Program-made: the position numbers and the translations under genes
Notes under the pieces: generated by a model
What the model was told of the DNA's origin: nothing
Seen by the model: the letters and a program-made list of their open reading frames with translations, nothing else
The model's database searches: none
Part shown: positions 25,288-33,985 of the stretch, one piece after another
Layout of the letters: every line of letters begins with the position of its first letter
Numbering within the stretch: the first letter of the stretch is position 1
Assembly (NCBI RefSeq): GCF_002954585.1
Contig: NZ_MSCI01000001.1
Coordinates: 1,364,001 to 1,428,000 of the forward strand
DNA from: Vibrio chagasii
GTDB taxonomy: Bacteria; Pseudomonadota; Gammaproteobacteria; Enterobacterales; Vibrionaceae
Direction: 5' to 3'
DNA length: 64,000 bases

Positions 25288-26559
25288 ATGAAGAAAATCG
25301 CCATTATTGGTTCAGGCATTTCTGGACTCACTTGCGCGCACATATTAGATAAACACCACGACGTAACAGTATTCGAAAAAAATGATTACGTTGGTGGGCA
25401 CACCGCCACCGTTGATATTGAACATCAAGGCTCGGCGTTCTCGATTGATACAGGCTTCATCGTGTTCAACGATCGAACCTACCCAAACTTCAATCAACTA
25501 CTCGAACAGTTGGGTGTCGAACGACAACCGACAGAAATGAGCTTCAGTGTACACAACACAACCACTCAGTTTGAATACAATGGCCACAGCATCAACTCGC
25601 TGTTTGCGCAGAGGAGCAACATCTTCAAGCCGCAGTTCTGGTCGTTAATCTCTGACATTCTGAAATTCAACAAACTGTGTAAGGCTCAATTCGAAAGTAA
25701 TCGCTTCTCACCTGACGTTACCCTTGGCAGTTTCCTACGTGACAATCAATTTTCTGACTTCTTTAGCCAACACTACATTTTGCCAATGGGGGCGGCTATT
25801 TGGTCAACCAGCCTTGAAGAGATGGAAGAGTTTGAACTTAAGTTCTTCATACAGTTCTTCTACAACCACGGCCTGCTAGATATCACCAATCGCCCTCAAT
25901 GGTATGTGATTCCAAAAGGTTCTCGTTCTTATGTTGAGATCATCCTTTCTCGCCTAAGCAAGCCAGTGGCATTAAACACATCGATTCAACAAGTCACTCG
26001 CCATGAAACCGGCGTGACTATCAAATTTGAAGACGGTGCAACAAAGCAATTTGATGAGGTGATTTTCGCTTGCCATTCAGACCAAGCGTTAGCACTGCTA
26101 GGCGATGCAACACCTGAGGAGAGAAAGGTATTGGGTGAAATACCCTACAGCCGCAACGAAGTAGTTCTTCATACCGATACCAGCTTGCTACCAGACAGAA
26201 AGCTGGCGTGGGCAAGTTGGAACTACATGCTGGATGGTAATAGCAAGCGACCAGCTTGTGTCACTTACAACATGAATATTCTGCAGGGAATAGAGAGCAA
26301 AGATACCTTCTGCGTGACCTTAAACCAGAGTGAAGCCATTGCTCCAGAAAAGATCATCCGAAGCTTTGTGTATCACCACCCAGTATTGAACTCCAACACA
26401 GTCAATGCACAACAACAGCGTGACCGCATTTGCGGTAAACAGAATACGCATTTCGCAGGCGCGTATTGGTACAACGGGTTCCACGAAGATGGCGTGCATA
26501 GCGCATTGGATGTGACCAAGCGCTTTGGTCTGGATCTCAGCACGAGCACAGCACAATGA
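25288..26559 (+). CDS. FAD-dependent oxidoreductase (amine-oxidase-like, COG2907 type)
   Basis: A 423-residue flavoprotein starting MKKIAIIGSGISGLTCAHIL with VFEKNDYVGGHTATV, the FAD dinucleotide fold. Further on, GFIVFNDRTYPNFN and AGAYWYNGFHEDGVHSA are characteristic of this group. It is probably an oxidoreductase of fatty-acyl chains, since homologues travel with a DUF1365 gene and a CFA-like methyltransferase gene. The ATG at 25288 is preferred over an ATG 11 codons upstream inside the SDR gene. It overlaps the next gene by four bases (ATGA). Related genes of the Rhodobacter RpoE-ChrR regulon have been linked to membrane lipid modification. Confidence 0.9.
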   Translation: MKKIAIIGSGISGLTCAHILDKHHDVTVFEKNDYVGGHTATVDIEHQGSAFSIDTGFIVFNDRTYPNFNQLLEQLGVERQPTEMSFSVHNTTTQFEYNGHSINSLFAQRSNIFKPQFWSLISDILKFNKLCKAQFESNRFSPDVTLGSFLRDNQFSDFFSQHYILPMGAAIWSTSLEEMEEFELKFFIQFFYNHGLLDITNRPQWYVIPKGSRSYVEIILSRLSKPVALNTSIQQVTRHETGVTIKFEDGATKQFDEVIFACHSDQALALLGDATPEERKVLGEIPYSRNEVVLHTDTSLLPDRKLAWASWNYMLDGNSKRPACVTYNMNILQGIESKDTFCVTLNQSEAIAPEKIIRSFVYHHPVLNSNTVNAQQQRDRICGKQNTHFAGAYWYNGFHEDGVHSALDVTKRFGLDLSTSTAQ

Positions 26560-27362
26560 ACACCGAGGCCCTAGCGTCCAACACAGAAATAGCATCTGAA
26601 CAGAGTGAAGAGTTCAGCGGTATTTATTGGGGAAACGTCAGACATCGCCGCTTTGGTGATATCCCCCATGAGTTCAGCTACCAGCTCTACATGATGGGGC
26701 TAGATCTCGATGAGCTGCCTAAGACCACTGCGAGAAGTGTGCTGTTTGGGACTCGCTGGTACAACCCGATTCGCTTTGTCGAATCGGATTATCTTGCTGA
26801 AAAAGAAGAAAATGCGATTAGCGATGAACCTAAATCTCTAAAACAACGTATAGCATCCAAAGTACAACAGCTTGGTGGCGCTTGGTCTGATGTAAACCGA
26901 GTAACAATGCTGGCTCAATGCCGATGTTTAGGTATTTACTTTAGTCCAATTAACTGCTTTTTCTGTTACGACGAAGCAGACGAGTGTCGATATATGTTGG
27001 CCGAGGTTAGCAACACACCTTGGCGAGAGAGACATTATTATCTGATCGACATGCGCCAAGAGTTAAAAGTTAAAAAAGATTTTCACGTTTCGCCGTTCAT
27101 GGATTTAAACATGACCTATTTTTGGAAAATTAAGCCACCAGCGAAACGAACGCTTGTCCACATCGAAAGCCGTCGAAGCGAACGAATATTCGATGCGACA
27201 CTAGCGCTGACTAAGCAGTCAGTAACGAAAACAAACATTAGGCGAACGGTATTAAAGATCCCTGCAATGACAGTGAAAGTGGTGATGGGGATTTATTATC
27301 AGGCTCTCAAGTTATTCCTGAAAAAAGTACCGTTTGTGGCGCACCCTGACTCAACACCTTAA
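26556..27362 (+). CDS. DUF1365 family protein
   Basis: A 268-residue protein of the DUF1365/COG3496 family: IYWGNVRHRRFGDIPHEFSYQLYMMGLDLDEL at the start, YFSPINCFFCYD near 130, then EVSNTPWRERHYY and KDFHVSPFMDLNMTYFWKI. The biochemical activity is not established. It is almost always found beside the FAD oxidoreductase and the CFA-like gene, so it probably belongs to the same lipid-modifying step. Translationally coupled to the upstream gene (ATGA). A 104-base gap follows. Confidence 0.9.
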   Translation: MNTEALASNTEIASEQSEEFSGIYWGNVRHRRFGDIPHEFSYQLYMMGLDLDELPKTTARSVLFGTRWYNPIRFVESDYLAEKEENAISDEPKSLKQRIASKVQQLGGAWSDVNRVTMLAQCRCLGIYFSPINCFFCYDEADECRYMLAEVSNTPWRERHYYLIDMRQELKVKKDFHVSPFMDLNMTYFWKIKPPAKRTLVHIESRRSERIFDATLALTKQSVTKTNIRRTVLKIPAMTVKVVMGIYYQALKLFLKKVPFVAHPDSTP

Positions 27363-27466
27363 GCGCCAAAATCAATACTCAATTATGTTGCGAGTGTGCT
27401 CAAACCAACGAATGCCACCCAACTTAGTTGGCAAAAAAGTTAGAATGAATTCTCAGCGAGGTTGAC

Positions 27467-28747
27467 ATGGAACAGCTTGCAAAACAAAACAACAACATTG
27501 AACAACAAGCTAAAGCCGTTGCTGTTTCAAGCAACTGTAAGTATCGAGCTTTAATCTTTAAGGTCCTAGAGCGCCTGCAATTTGCAACGCTGGAAATCAT
27601 CGAGCGAGACCAGCATTCGGTGTTTGGAGACAGAGAAGCAAATTTGAAAGGTCGAATTGTGATTCATGATGCGACCTTTTTTAGAGACGTGGTTGTCAAC
27701 GGCAGTATCGGGGCATCCGAAGCGTATATAGACGGTAAATGGACCAGTCCAGACCTAACCCGCGTTATACAGATTATGGCTCGTAACCAAGCCCAGTTAG
27801 ATGAGCTAGACGACAAAACTCAGTGGATTTCTCGCATTAAGAATCTACTGCTTCGTCGCAAAAACGCCAACACCGAGCAAGGCTCTAAGCGAAACATTTT
27901 GGCTCACTACGACATCGGTAATGAGCTATACGAACGTTTTCTTGATAGATCAATGCAGTACTCGTCGGCTATCTACAGCGAAGATGCATTAACCCTTTCG
28001 AAAGCACAGCAGAACAAAATGAAAACCATCTGTGAGCGTCTAGAACTATCTGAGGCAGACAGTGTGGTCGAGATTGGCACTGGCTGGGGTGGTTTAGCAA
28101 TCTTCATGGCACAGCATTATGGCTGCCACGTCACGACGACGACTATTTCAGATGCACAGCACGAGTTGGCAGAGCAGCGCGTAAAATCGCTCGGCTTAAC
28201 CGATAAAATAACTCTACTCAAAGAAGACTATCGCAACCTAACGGGTGAATACGATAAGTTGGTTTCCATCGAGATGATAGAAGCGGTGGGACATGAATAC
28301 CTGCAAACCTTCTTTGAGAAATGCTCTTCATTGTTGAAGCCTTCCGGCAAAATGTTGATACAAGCGATTACCATCGCCGATGGGCGTTATGAAAAGTACC
28401 GCAAAGGCGTCGACTTTATCCAAAAGTACATTTTCCCTGGCGGCTGCTTACCTTCGGTATCAGTGATGACCCAACATCTTGCGACCAGCACAGACCTTGT
28501 CGTTCAAGAAATTGACGATATTGGTCTGCATTACGCTCGCACATTGAACGACTGGAACGTTGCCTTTCAAAACAGCTGGGAAGAATTGCAATCACTGGGC
28601 TATTCAGAAGAGTTCAAGCGCCTGTGGACCTTCTACTTCTGCTACTGTGAAGGTGCATTCAAAGAGCGAGTGATCAGTACTCACCATTTAGTGGCAAGAA
28701 AACCTCGTTACTTTGGAGCGAAAGATGAAACGGTTTTGGATTATTAA
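27467..28747 (+). CDS. CFA synthase-like SAM-dependent methyltransferase
   Basis: A 426-residue member of the cyclopropane-fatty-acid-synthase family, about 45 residues longer than E. coli Cfa, with HYDIGNELYERFLD, the SAM motif VEIGTGWGG (201-209), IEMIEAVGHEY and YIFPGGCLPS. The Cys of classical Cfa (YSCAYW) is Ser167 here (QYSSAIY), and the HVGP motif is AVGH. It may therefore be a lipid methyltransferase of the type that starts 11-methyl or furan fatty acid synthesis rather than a true cyclopropanase. It lies inside the ECF/ChrR-linked gene block. The AT-rich classical cfa copy is at 12924-14057. Confidence 0.9.
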   Translation: MEQLAKQNNNIEQQAKAVAVSSNCKYRALIFKVLERLQFATLEIIERDQHSVFGDREANLKGRIVIHDATFFRDVVVNGSIGASEAYIDGKWTSPDLTRVIQIMARNQAQLDELDDKTQWISRIKNLLLRRKNANTEQGSKRNILAHYDIGNELYERFLDRSMQYSSAIYSEDALTLSKAQQNKMKTICERLELSEADSVVEIGTGWGGLAIFMAQHYGCHVTTTTISDAQHELAEQRVKSLGLTDKITLLKEDYRNLTGEYDKLVSIEMIEAVGHEYLQTFFEKCSSLLKPSGKMLIQAITIADGRYEKYRKGVDFIQKYIFPGGCLPSVSVMTQHLATSTDLVVQEIDDIGLHYARTLNDWNVAFQNSWEELQSLGYSEEFKRLWTFYFCYCEGAFKERVISTHHLVARKPRYFGAKDETVLDY

Positions 28748-29249
28748 TCTCATTCTGTTTCAAGCGACCTGGGTTTGTAGCGCGTTCTTCACCGCTCAAG
28801 CCCCGTTCGTAACACCGCTGCTGGTGATCATTCACTTCCTATTGTCACCGACTCGCCACAGCGACCTTAAAATACTCGTTTTATTACCATTGGGGTTACT
28901 GCTTGATAGCCTCATGCTTCACTTCGGCGTCTTCACCGTCGACCCTGCCATTGCCAATCAATCATGGTTCCCTGTATGGCTCGTCTGCCTATGGATCATG
29001 TTCTTGATTAGTTTCAACCACAGCCTTAACTGGCTCTTAAAATGCTCAAAAGTGATCTTGTTCGCCTTAGGGTTCGTAGCGGGTACTAGTAGCTATTGGG
29101 GAGGAATCAAAGCGGGAGCCCTCCTTGCTACTTGGCCAGATGCATCGGTAGTTGCTGCCCTTGCGTTGAGTTGGGGGATATTTTTGCCTCTTCTTGTGGC
29201 CGCCTACTCCAACTTAATGAAACCGACAATGGCAAGGACAACGAGGTGA
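28725..29249 (+). CDS. DUF2878 family inner-membrane protein
   Basis: A 174-residue protein with about five hydrophobic helices spread over its length (starting MKRFWIINLILFQATWVCSAFF), matching the DUF2878 pattern. Function unknown. The ATG at 28725 has GGAG six bases upstream and overlaps the end of the CFA-like gene by 23 bases, so translation is probably coupled. It belongs to the lipid-modification block. Confidence 0.85.
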   Translation: MKRFWIINLILFQATWVCSAFFTAQAPFVTPLLVIIHFLLSPTRHSDLKILVLLPLGLLLDSLMLHFGVFTVDPAIANQSWFPVWLVCLWIMFLISFNHSLNWLLKCSKVILFALGFVAGTSSYWGGIKAGALLATWPDASVVAALALSWGIFLPLLVAAYSNLMKPTMARTTR

Positions 29250-29252
29250 CTT

Positions 29253-29858
29253 ATGGCTTACTCACTCAAACGGACACAGGCGCTCCATTCAAAGAGCACT
29301 GAGAGTCACGCGTGTGCCCAATCTAACACTCTAACAGCTGCAAACAATCACTACACAAGAGCATTTCTAGGTGCGTTCACTCTCTCTCTATTAATCGCAG
29401 CATTACTGTTTGCCGGGCAAGCTCGCGCCTCTGCTGTCGACGATTTAAATAAGCGCGGACAAGGGGAAATGAGTTACCTATTTTGGACCCTCTACTCTGC
29501 TGAATTCTACACCGCACCTTCGAGTTCAGAACGCGCCCTGAAAATAGAGTACTACCGCGCGATAGACAGTAAGGACCTAGTCGAAGCAACCGAGGATCAG
29601 TGGAACAAGCTCGGCTACCCTAACAGCAATATCGAACGCTGGTTGAAGCCCCTCTACTCGATGTGGCCCAACGTAGAAGCAGGAAGCACACTAACGATTC
29701 GCGTAGCAGAAGATAATGTCAGCCGCTTTTACTTCGATGAGCAGCCTATTGGTGTCATTCAAGACAAACAATTTGGCGATGCCTTCCTAGCGATCTGGCT
29801 ATCTGAAAACACCTCCGAACCTGGCCTACGCAAACAACTATTAGGTTTGAATAAATGA
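29253..29858 (+). CDS. chalcone isomerase-like exported protein
   Basis: A 201-residue protein with a long polar N-terminus, a hydrophobic signal segment at about 37-58 (ending QARASA) and then a domain with YLFWTLYSAEFYTAP and EYYRAIDSKDLVEATEDQW, the pattern of bacterial chalcone-isomerase-like proteins. In bacteria these are not known to act on flavonoids; a fatty-acid or lipid ligand is likely. It overlaps the next gene by four bases (ATGA). The first 36 residues are unusual, so a later start is possible. Confidence 0.82.
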   Translation: MAYSLKRTQALHSKSTESHACAQSNTLTAANNHYTRAFLGAFTLSLLIAALLFAGQARASAVDDLNKRGQGEMSYLFWTLYSAEFYTAPSSSERALKIEYYRAIDSKDLVEATEDQWNKLGYPNSNIERWLKPLYSMWPNVEAGSTLTIRVAEDNVSRFYFDEQPIGVIQDKQFGDAFLAIWLSENTSEPGLRKQLLGLNK

Positions 29859-30397
29859 ATCCAAAAACAAAAATAATCAAATTTGCTCTCGCAATACTGT
29901 CTCTTAGTTGGCTAATAGGTTGCGGCTCTGCCAGCCTTGATAATCATGTCGACACAACACCAGAGCTCAAGCTTGAGTCCTTCTTCAATGGCGAGTTAAT
30001 GGCCTACGGTATGGTGCTCGACCGCTCCGGCAACTTGCTACGACGCTTCGATGCTAAACTCATCGCTACGTGGGAAGGTAATAATGGTGAAATCAAAGAG
30101 TGGTTCTCATTTGCCGATGGTGAACGCTCAACTCGAGTGTGGAACCTGATAAAAACCGGCGACAACACCTACTCAGGCACCGCTAACGATGTTGTAGGAA
30201 CCGCTTATGGTGAAACCCAAGGCTCTGCGCTCTACTGGAAGTACGATTTAGAAATTGAAGTCGACGGCAGTACCTATGAAGTTACATTGGATGATTGGAT
30301 GTTCTTGATGGACGAAAAGCGATTGTTCAATAAAACAGAGATGTCTAAGTTTGGCTTTAAAGTCGGAGAAGTCATCCTGTACATCGAAAAGATTTAG
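29855..30397 (+). CDS. DUF3833 family lipoprotein
   Basis: A 180-residue lipoprotein with lipobox LIGC (Cys23) after a hydrophobic helix. The mature part (LESFFNGELMAYGMVLDRSGNLLRRF ...) is a lipocalin-like strand-rich domain typical of DUF3833. It is probably anchored in the outer or inner membrane and may bind a lipid made by the upstream enzymes. It is the last gene of the block and is followed by a terminator. Confidence 0.88.
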   Translation: MNPKTKIIKFALAILSLSWLIGCGSASLDNHVDTTPELKLESFFNGELMAYGMVLDRSGNLLRRFDAKLIATWEGNNGEIKEWFSFADGERSTRVWNLIKTGDNTYSGTANDVVGTAYGETQGSALYWKYDLEIEVDGSTYEVTLDDWMFLMDEKRLFNKTEMSKFGFKVGEVILYIEKI

Positions 30398-30441
30398 ACA
30401 ACTCGCCTTTCAATTCAATCTGAATCACTCGCTTTAGAATC

Positions 30442-30476
30442 CAGCCCACTACTGCACGTTGTGGGCTGTTTCGTTT
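30442..30476 (+). terminator. rho-independent terminator ending the lipid/photolyase block
   Basis: CAGCCCAC pairs with GTGGGCTG across 11 bases, followed by TTTCGTTT; it lies 45 bases after the DUF3833 stop. Confidence 0.85.
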
Positions 30477-30625
30477 AATCCCTCGAATAGCATGCCTACA
30501 TGCTTCCCCACTATGCTAAGATGCGCCACCAGCGTACAAATGGCTAATACCTCATACTGATGAATACCCCTTTGTTTCGCCACGTGTAGATTCCCTACCA
30601 CGATAAATTAAAAAGGCTTTAAAGC

Positions 30626-30889
30626 ATGAGCAAGTTAACCTCAGCGGAGCGTAAGGCTCGCGACAATGAACGTTTCTCACAACGCGTAAACGAGCGCAGA
30701 GAAAAAGGTGAAGACGTAGCTGCTTACGCATTAACCAACAAAAAAGCCGTTAAATTCCTGACCAAGTCAGAGAAGAAACGTCTCAATGAGATGAAAACAG
30801 CTCGCCAAGAAGAGCTTCGTCAGAAAGAACAAGAAGAGCTGAACCGAATCGAAGACGCCTTCACCATCAAACAGTTCGACGACGAATAA
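30626..30889 (+). CDS. small highly charged protein, unknown function
   Basis: An 87-residue, Lys/Glu/Arg-rich helical protein (MSKLTSAERKARDNERFSQRV... ending IKQFDDE). Most of it looks like one or two long helices that could form a coiled coil. There is no signal or membrane segment. No family is recognised. AAAAGG about 14 bases before the ATG is a weak ribosome-binding site. The codon use resembles the flanking genes, so it is probably real. Confidence 0.7.
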   Translation: MSKLTSAERKARDNERFSQRVNERREKGEDVAAYALTNKKAVKFLTKSEKKRLNEMKTARQEELRQKEQEELNRIEDAFTIKQFDDE

Positions 30890-31020
30890 TCACACCAAAC
30901 AACTCAAAGTGCTGTCGCAGATTTTGGCTACCCAAACAAATGAGATCTTAAATTATTTTGTAAGGGTGACCTTCAAAGTGTGCGACAATGCGCGATGTAA
31001 ATTCATATTCAAGGTTCATT

Positions 31021-31260
31021 ATGAAACTTCTAGTTCGTAACCTATCTCGCTCAACAACAGAGCAAGACATCCGTGTACTATTTTCTGAGTTCGGTTCAGT
31101 AAAAGCATGCAACCTAGTATTAGACCAAGAAACTGGCTACTCAAAAGGTTTTGCTTTCGTTGAAATGCCAGAGCAAGAAGAAGCGAAAACTGCACTAGAC
31201 AAGCTGCACATGACCAAGCTTGGCAAAAACACGATTCGTGTAAAAATCGCCAACTCTTAA
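31021..31260 (+). CDS. RRM-domain RNA-binding protein
   Basis: A 79-residue protein made of a single RNA-recognition motif: RNP2 is LLVRNL at 3-8 and RNP1 is KGFAFVEM near 44-51. Bacterial single-RRM proteins of this type bind single-stranded RNA and are often cold-related; the targets are unknown. The ATG at 31021 with AAGG six bases upstream fits the domain start, while the ATG 11 codons upstream has none. It is monocistronic, closed by a strong terminator. Confidence 0.92.
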   Translation: MKLLVRNLSRSTTEQDIRVLFSEFGSVKACNLVLDQETGYSKGFAFVEMPEQEEAKTALDKLHMTKLGKNTIRVKIANS

Positions 31261-31304
31261 TTCGACTTTAATTCTCTCGCTGGTTTCACAGAAACTCAGA
31301 TGAT

Positions 31305-31357
31305 AAAGCCCGTAACGATATCGCGCTGAAATAACGCCATATCGTTACGGGCTTTTT
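31305..31357 (+). terminator. strong rho-independent terminator after the RRM gene
   Basis: A 17-bp perfect stem (AAAGCCCGTAACGATAT with ATATCGTTACGGGCTTT) across a 17-base loop, with T residues at the end. Confidence 0.92.
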
Positions 31358-31392
31358 GCTGCTCGGTACTTTTCTAAGCACTCATAACTTAT

Positions 31393-31737
31393 CTATAGCC
31401 CTTCATAGTCATCAATGGCTCGTCGTGCTTCGGCCATAGAACACCCAGACTCCATGACCAATTGAGCAACTGTCATAGAAGGAGTTGCGGCTAACAGCGA
31501 CGCCAAACACACCACAGGTTTTGGCAGTACCTTGTCTATGGCTACTGCTATCCAGCCGTCTTTTTCATGAGTTAACAAAGCTTTGAATTCGATCAATTGA
31601 TGCTCTTGAGCCACCAATAACCAGTTGCGTGAGCGACGAACTCGCTTCAACTGACATCCACACTCAGCAGCGTTCGCTATTACTTGGCTCTTATCACTCA
31701 CACGATGTACAAAACTATTCAGTGGGACGCTAAACAT
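31393..31737 (-). CDS. ribosome recycling factor family protein (Vibrio type)
   Basis: A 114-residue protein with VPLNSFVHRVSDKSQV, CQLKRVRRSRNWLL and the conserved C-terminus ATPSMTVAQLVMESGCSMAEARRAIDDYEGL-like pattern (positions 84-114). This matches a group annotated as ribosome recycling factor family in vibrios, although it is not RRF itself; the tail looks like a UBA-like or HTH helix set. The ATG at 31737 has GAGAG just upstream and begins at the family N-terminus; ATGs at 31767 and 31851 only extend it. It lies head to tail behind the truncated malY. Confidence 0.72.
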   Translation of the reverse strand: MFSVPLNSFVHRVSDKSQVIANAAECGCQLKRVRRSRNWLLVAQEHQLIEFKALLTHEKDGWIAVAIDKVLPKPVVCLASLLAATPSMTVAQLVMESGCSMAEARRAIDDYEGL

Positions 31738-31808
31738 AACTCTCTGCCAATCAATCTCTATAATCATTCTGCGCTGTCTTGAACTGCTTGGTGAAACCGT
31801 GAGTAGGA

Positions 31809-32711
31809 TTACACAGACAAAAAAAAACCGCCAGTCATACGCTCCAGCCACTCTTCCCCCTTTTCAAAAGCAGCAATGGTCGCAAATGTCGTCAAAGCGT
31901 TACCGTGGTCAAGGTACATCGCCGCTACGTTGGCTTTAAACGCTTCAAATAGGGCTTCATTATTGGTGTAAACATAGCCGTTAGAGATGCTGTGCATGCC
32001 AAAGGTTTTCGCCGGTGAACCAATCAGGGTGATCACCTTGTCGTAATCGAAACTGGTCAAGCTCGTGAAAGTATGGCCTTCAAAAATAATGTCGGAATGG
32101 ATTTCATCGCTGATGACCAGAACATCATGACGCTTAGCGAACTCAACAACTTGCTCTATTTCTTGCGCTGTCCATACGCGACCCGTTGGGTTGTGCGGGT
32201 TACAGAAAATCATCGTCTTCACTTGATGGTCGACGATCTGTTGCTCCATCCCCTCGAAATCAATTTGGTAACTTTGGCCATCATTTACCAACGGGCTTTT
32301 CACTACCTCGCGACCGGCTTTGTTCACCAAGTTAGAAAACTGGTGATAGGCTGGCGTATGAATAAGCACGCCATCACCTTCGTTGGTGAATTGGCGCATT
32401 AACAAGGCAATACCAGAGAGCACACCCGGCACCTGCACAAATTTGTCCGCTGAAAGATTTAGCCCATGACGCTTTGCATACCATTTTGAAAGAGCTTCAA
32501 ACACCGCTTGCTCATGAAACTCGTAAGAGTACACGCCGCGTCCGACCAAACGATTCAGCTCTTGGGTAATGGGTTCCGCTATCTGAAAATCCATATCGGC
32601 AACCCAATATGGGAATACATCTGTGGTGTTATACATATTCATAAGCATCTGCGGTTTGCTTTTAATAAACGCATTATCACCGCAGTTCGATGTACTCTTA
32701 AACGCTGTCAT
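31809..32711 (-). pseudogene. 3'-truncated MalY/PatB-type aminotransferase
   Basis: The 300-residue frame encodes a PLP-dependent MalY/PatB family protein (cystathionine beta-lyase-like). It has YWVADMDFQIAEPI, CNPHNPTGRVW, ISDEIHSDI and the PLP-lysine region LIGSPAKTFGMHSISNGY. Full members are about 390 residues; here the protein breaks off after EEWLERM and ends in an unrelated GGFFLSV at a T9 run, so the C-terminal 90 residues of the small domain are missing. It is probably inactive. Its 5' end faces the remains of other genes at 32830-33384, so this locus has been rearranged. Confidence 0.8.
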
Positions 32712-32831
32712 GGTCTGTCCTCAGTTAGTTTCTCAATCATCTTTTACAAATAAGATGAATTGCATAAATGCCCGTAAGACGACGGCAAAGTCAAAAAGAC
32801 GAAGCTTTTAGAAAAAACTGGAAATGAGTCC

Positions 32832-32890
32832 CTTGCCTCTACCTTGATCTCAGCCTTAACCGAATTCGTAATAAGGCAATTCTTGTGTAG
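32832..32890 (-). pseudogene. short remnant of an OsmC-family gene 3' end
   Basis: On the minus strand the sequence reads LHKNCLITNSVKAEIKVEA, in step with LAHSNCFIANSVKTEITVEI at the end of the intact OsmC gene at 33986-34453. The DNA also lines up over about 50 bases (CTCTACC.TGATCTC and so on). A stop lies just upstream and no further homology is visible, so only the tail of a former gene remains. Confidence 0.5.
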
Positions 32891-32910
32891 TAATTAGTGC
32901 TGATTTTTGA

Positions 32911-33384
32911 GAGCGATGCAGCGGTTGTGGTGGCGTCGGCAAAGCGATTTGCTTTTCACTTGCCGATCTCGGTGCGACAGAGATCGCAATATATGACCGG
33001 GATCTAACAAAAATGAATAGCCTAGCGAAGCTGCTTGCGGCTGAGAATGTAGATACCGTATGTTTGAATGAAACGACGCTAGAAACAGCGGTACAAAAAG
33101 CAGAAGGTGTCCTCAATTGCACGCCCATCGGTCACTATCAAACACCCGGTTGCCCAATTGAAGCCTCTTGGTTGCAGGATCAGGCTTGGTGTTTTGATGC
33201 CGTATACACACCGCGGGAGACAGAGTTTCTAAAAGCCGCACAGCTAAAATCTATCAATACGTTGAGTGGCTTTGAGCTCTTTTTCCATCAAGCGCACGAT
33301 GCGTTCACCCTGTTCACCGGTGCCCAAGTTTCAACTCAACAACTCAATACTTTTAAGCAAACACAGCTTGAGAATTTACGTTAA
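32911..33384 (+). pseudogene. 5'-truncated shikimate dehydrogenase (aroE-like) gene
   Basis: From 32911 the frame reads into the NADP-binding half of an AroE-type shikimate dehydrogenase: GCGGVGKAICFSLADLGATE, then GVLNCTPIGHYQTPGCPI, DAVYTPRETEFL and GFELFFHQAHDAFTLFTG. The substrate-binding N-terminal half (about 120 residues) is missing and a TGA stands just upstream at 32908. An ATG at 33013 opens 123 codons but lacks the glycine loop. The gene is directly followed by aroQ, which suggests that the pair was once a small quinate/shikimate operon. Confidence 0.8.
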
Positions 33385-33397
33385 GGACAATGACTCA

Positions 33398-33841
33398 ATG
33401 AAAAAAATCTTAATACTCAACGGACCAAACCTAAACCTACTTGGCACACGTGAGCCTGCACAATACGGCTACGAAACACTGGCTGACGTAGAAGAAAACT
33501 GCCGCAAAGTCGCAGCGGAGTACGGTTATGACGCTGAGTGTTTTCAAAGCAATACTGAAGGCAGCCTAATTGATGCTATCCACAAAGCGGGCCGTGAGTT
33601 TACTCAAGGTGAATGCGCTGGCGTTGTATTTAACCCGGGCGCTTACACGCATACATCGATTGCTCTTCACGATGCGATCAAAGGGGTTGAGGTACCAGTG
33701 GTTGAAGTACACATCTCTAACGTGCATGCACGCGAAGCTTTCCGCCATCACTCGTACATCTCGCCTGTCGCTGCAGGCACCATCATAGGTATGGGTACGA
33801 AAGGCTACAAATTAGCGTTAGATTTTTTGTTAGATAAGTAA
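33398..33841 (+). CDS. aroQ: type II 3-dehydroquinate dehydratase
   Basis: A 147-residue enzyme that interconverts 3-dehydroquinate and 3-dehydroshikimate. It starts MKKILILNGPNLNLLGTREPAQYG, with the flexible-loop Arg and Tyr of the type II family, and contains FNPGAYTHTSIALHDAI and EVHISNVHAREAFRHHSY, with the catalytic His. The ATG at 33398 has AAGGA nine bases upstream and follows the aroE remnant by 13 bases. It looks intact, although its partner is broken. Confidence 0.94.
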   Translation: MKKILILNGPNLNLLGTREPAQYGYETLADVEENCRKVAAEYGYDAECFQSNTEGSLIDAIHKAGREFTQGECAGVVFNPGAYTHTSIALHDAIKGVEVPVVEVHISNVHAREAFRHHSYISPVAAGTIIGMGTKGYKLALDFLLDK

Positions 33842-33985
33842 TCAAACTGAATACGTTGAGAGGCGCTTTGAAGAAGTCGTTGTAAGCAGATCGGCTTGAG
33901 CAACGCCCTATCAATCCAAAGTAAGGGAGCATCGCTAAGTTGCTCCCTTAATTGATCTTGAGTACAACTGAGAAAATCGTGTGGG

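Noticed and set aside
31393..31851. Longer version of the ribosome-recycling-factor-family gene starting at 31851
   Set aside because: The extra residues overlap the truncated malY, have no ribosome-binding site and do not resemble the family N-terminus.
32856..33128. Minus-strand 90-codon frame opposite the aroE remnant
   Set aside because: The plus strand carries clear AroE homology there; the minus frame is a shadow, and the OsmC-like tail is in a different frame.
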